Origin: Eubacterium sp.
GTDB lineage: Bacteria > Bacillota > Clostridia > Oscillospirales > Acutalibacteraceae
DNA length: 6,782 nt
Assembly: GCA_024696725.1 (NCBI GenBank)
Contig: JAILGO010000126.1
Location: 1 to 6,782 of the forward strand
Direction of reading: 5' to 3'
Shown here: positions 5,940-6,782 of the stretch, piece after piece
How the letters are laid out: the number at the start of each line of letters is the position of its first letter
Position numbering within the stretch: position 1 is the first letter of the stretch
The notes under the pieces: generated by a model
Seen by the model: only the letters and a program-made list of their open reading frames with translations
Told to the model about the DNA's origin: nothing
Database searches by the model: none
Position numbers and translations under genes: made by a program

Positions 5940-6782
5940 TTTATCATTCCTCCGAATTCATCCTGAGCAACTGATTTAAGATACTCGCCGTATACGCTCT
6001 TTCCGTATTTTTCTGCCGAGGCGTTAAGCTGCCCCTTATTAATCCAGCCCTTGCGGAAGGCAATTTCCTCGGGAGCGGATATTCTTATAGCCTGCTGATT
6101 CTGAATAGTTTTAACAAAATCAGCGGCGTCGATAAGGCTGTCCATTGTTCCAGTATCGAGCCACGCAAAGCCTCTTCCGAGAAGCTCGACGTCGAGCTCG
6201 CCGTTTTTAAGATATATCCCGTTTAAATCGGTTATTTCAAGCTCGCCGCGCTTTGACGGCTTAAGCGATTTAGCATATTCGACGCAGCGGTTATCATAGA
6301 AATACAATCCCGTTACCGCAAAGGGCGATTTAGGCTTTTCGGGCTTTTCCTCAATGGAAATTACCGCGCCGTTTTTATCGAACTCAACTATTCCGAAACG
6401 TTCTGGGTCGTCGACGTGATAGCCGAATACCGTTGCCCTGCCGTTCTTTTCGGCATTATTAAGAGCCTTGGCAAGAATCGTGCTGAAGCCTGCGCCGTAG
6501 AAAATATTATCGCCGAGTACCATAGCGCAGCAGTCGTCGCCGATAAAATCCTCACCTATAATAAACGCCTGAGCGAGTCCGTTGGGAGACGGCTGCTCTT
6601 TATACGACAGTTTTATACCGTAATTACTTCCGTCGCCGAGAAGCTTTTTAAAGCTCGGTAAATCCTGAGGCGTGGAAATAATCAGTATATCGTTAATACC
6701 CGCAAGCATAAGCGTACTCAGAGGATAGTAAATCATAGGCTTATCGTAAACGGGTAAAAGCTGTTTTGACGTAACCATAGTG
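5936..6782 (-). CDS. rfbA: Glucose-1-phosphate thymidylyltransferase (RmlA), 5' end outside the window
   Basis: Catalyses dTTP plus glucose-1-phosphate to dTDP-glucose, the first and usually feedback-inhibited step of dTDP-L-rhamnose synthesis. The reading frame is open to the right edge. The Met at 6776-6778 is internal, because the codon before it (Thr) continues the family's conserved PLT-x-x-(V/T)SKQ stretch, so roughly the first 17 residues, including the glycine-rich GxGTR nucleotide-binding loop, are missing from view. Numbering from that Met, the motifs are [17 protein letters not shown] (4-20) with the conserved active-site Lys5, [12 protein letters not shown] (61-72), VLGDNIFYG (87-95) with metal-binding Asp90, EEKPEKPKS (143-151), [10 protein letters not shown] (177-186) and WLDTGT (206-211) with Asp208. 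About 297 residues in total would fit the family. It ends in a 4-bp overlap with rfbB and is the first visible gene of the operon. Confidence 0.96.
   Translation of the reverse strand, partial: TMVTSKQLLPVYDKPMIYYPLSTLMLAGINDILIISTPQDLPSFKKLLGDGSNYGIKLSYKEQPSPNGLAQAFIIGEDFIGDDCCAMVLGDNIFYGAGFSTILAKALNNAEKNGRATVFGYHVDDPERFGIVEFDKNGAVISIEEKPEKPKSPFAVTGLYFYDNRCVEYAKSLKPSKRGELEITDLNGIYLKNGELDVELLGRGFAWLDTGTMDSLIDAADFVKTIQNQQAIRISAPEEIAFRKGWINKGQLNASAEKYGKSVYGEYLKSVAQDEFGGMIK
5948..5953 (-). promoter_or_regulatory. Ribosome binding site of rfbB
   Basis: GGAGGA on the minus strand is a near-consensus Shine-Dalgarno sequence, eight bases before the rfbB ATG (5937-5939). It lies within the last codons of rfbA and makes this start secure despite the ATGA overlap. 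Confidence 0.7.

Noticed and set aside
6776..6778. ATG as the true start of rfbA
   Set aside because: The upstream codon continues the conserved RmlA sequence and the essential N-terminal nucleotide-binding loop would be missing. The gene simply runs off the window.
1..6782. CRISPR array, tRNA, rRNA or riboswitch
   Set aside because: No regularly spaced direct repeats, tRNA-like or rRNA-like sequence, or recognisable riboswitch core was seen on either strand. Nearly all of the window is coding.

Overview
The window reads as a piece of a low-to-mid GC Gram-positive genome, most likely a gut-type Clostridia or Ruminococcaceae-like bacterium. The evidence is a Tn4451/TnpX-style large serine recombinase with a DUF4368 tail, strong GGAGG-type Shine-Dalgarno sites, and a tightly packed rml operon. 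No genus can be named from the sequence alone.

Layout. Bases 1-654 (+ strand) hold the C-terminal part of a large serine recombinase: zinc ribbon, coiled coil and DUF4368. It is broken by a frameshift near base 300 and has lost one zinc-ribbon cysteine, so it looks like a decayed mobile-element gene. Bases 655-750 are a short convergent intergenic region with two inverted repeats that look like terminators, one for each direction. Everything from 751 to the right edge is one minus-strand operon of six genes with gaps of at most 17 bp or overlaps. In transcription order these are rfbA (cut by the window edge), rfbB, rfbD, rfbC, a nucleotidyltransferase-fold protein of the NTP_transf_5 type, and a two-domain protein joining an IspD/TarI-like cytidylyltransferase to an APH(6)/choline-kinase-like phosphotransferase. 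The operon promoter lies upstream, outside the window.

How the genes work together. RfbA, RfbB, RfbC and RfbD are the complete four-step route from glucose-1-phosphate to dTDP-L-rhamnose, the donor for rhamnose-containing cell-surface polysaccharide. The last two genes are not part of that route. The fusion protein has the architecture expected of an enzyme that phosphorylates a small alcohol and then activates it as a CDP derivative, by analogy with LicA plus LicC or with TarI. The NTP_transf_5 protein may transfer a nucleotidyl or related group. A reasonable but unproven reading is that the operon makes dTDP-rhamnose together with a CDP-activated substituent used to decorate a surface glycan. 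This fusion and its partner are the most interesting part of the window. The rest is conventional.
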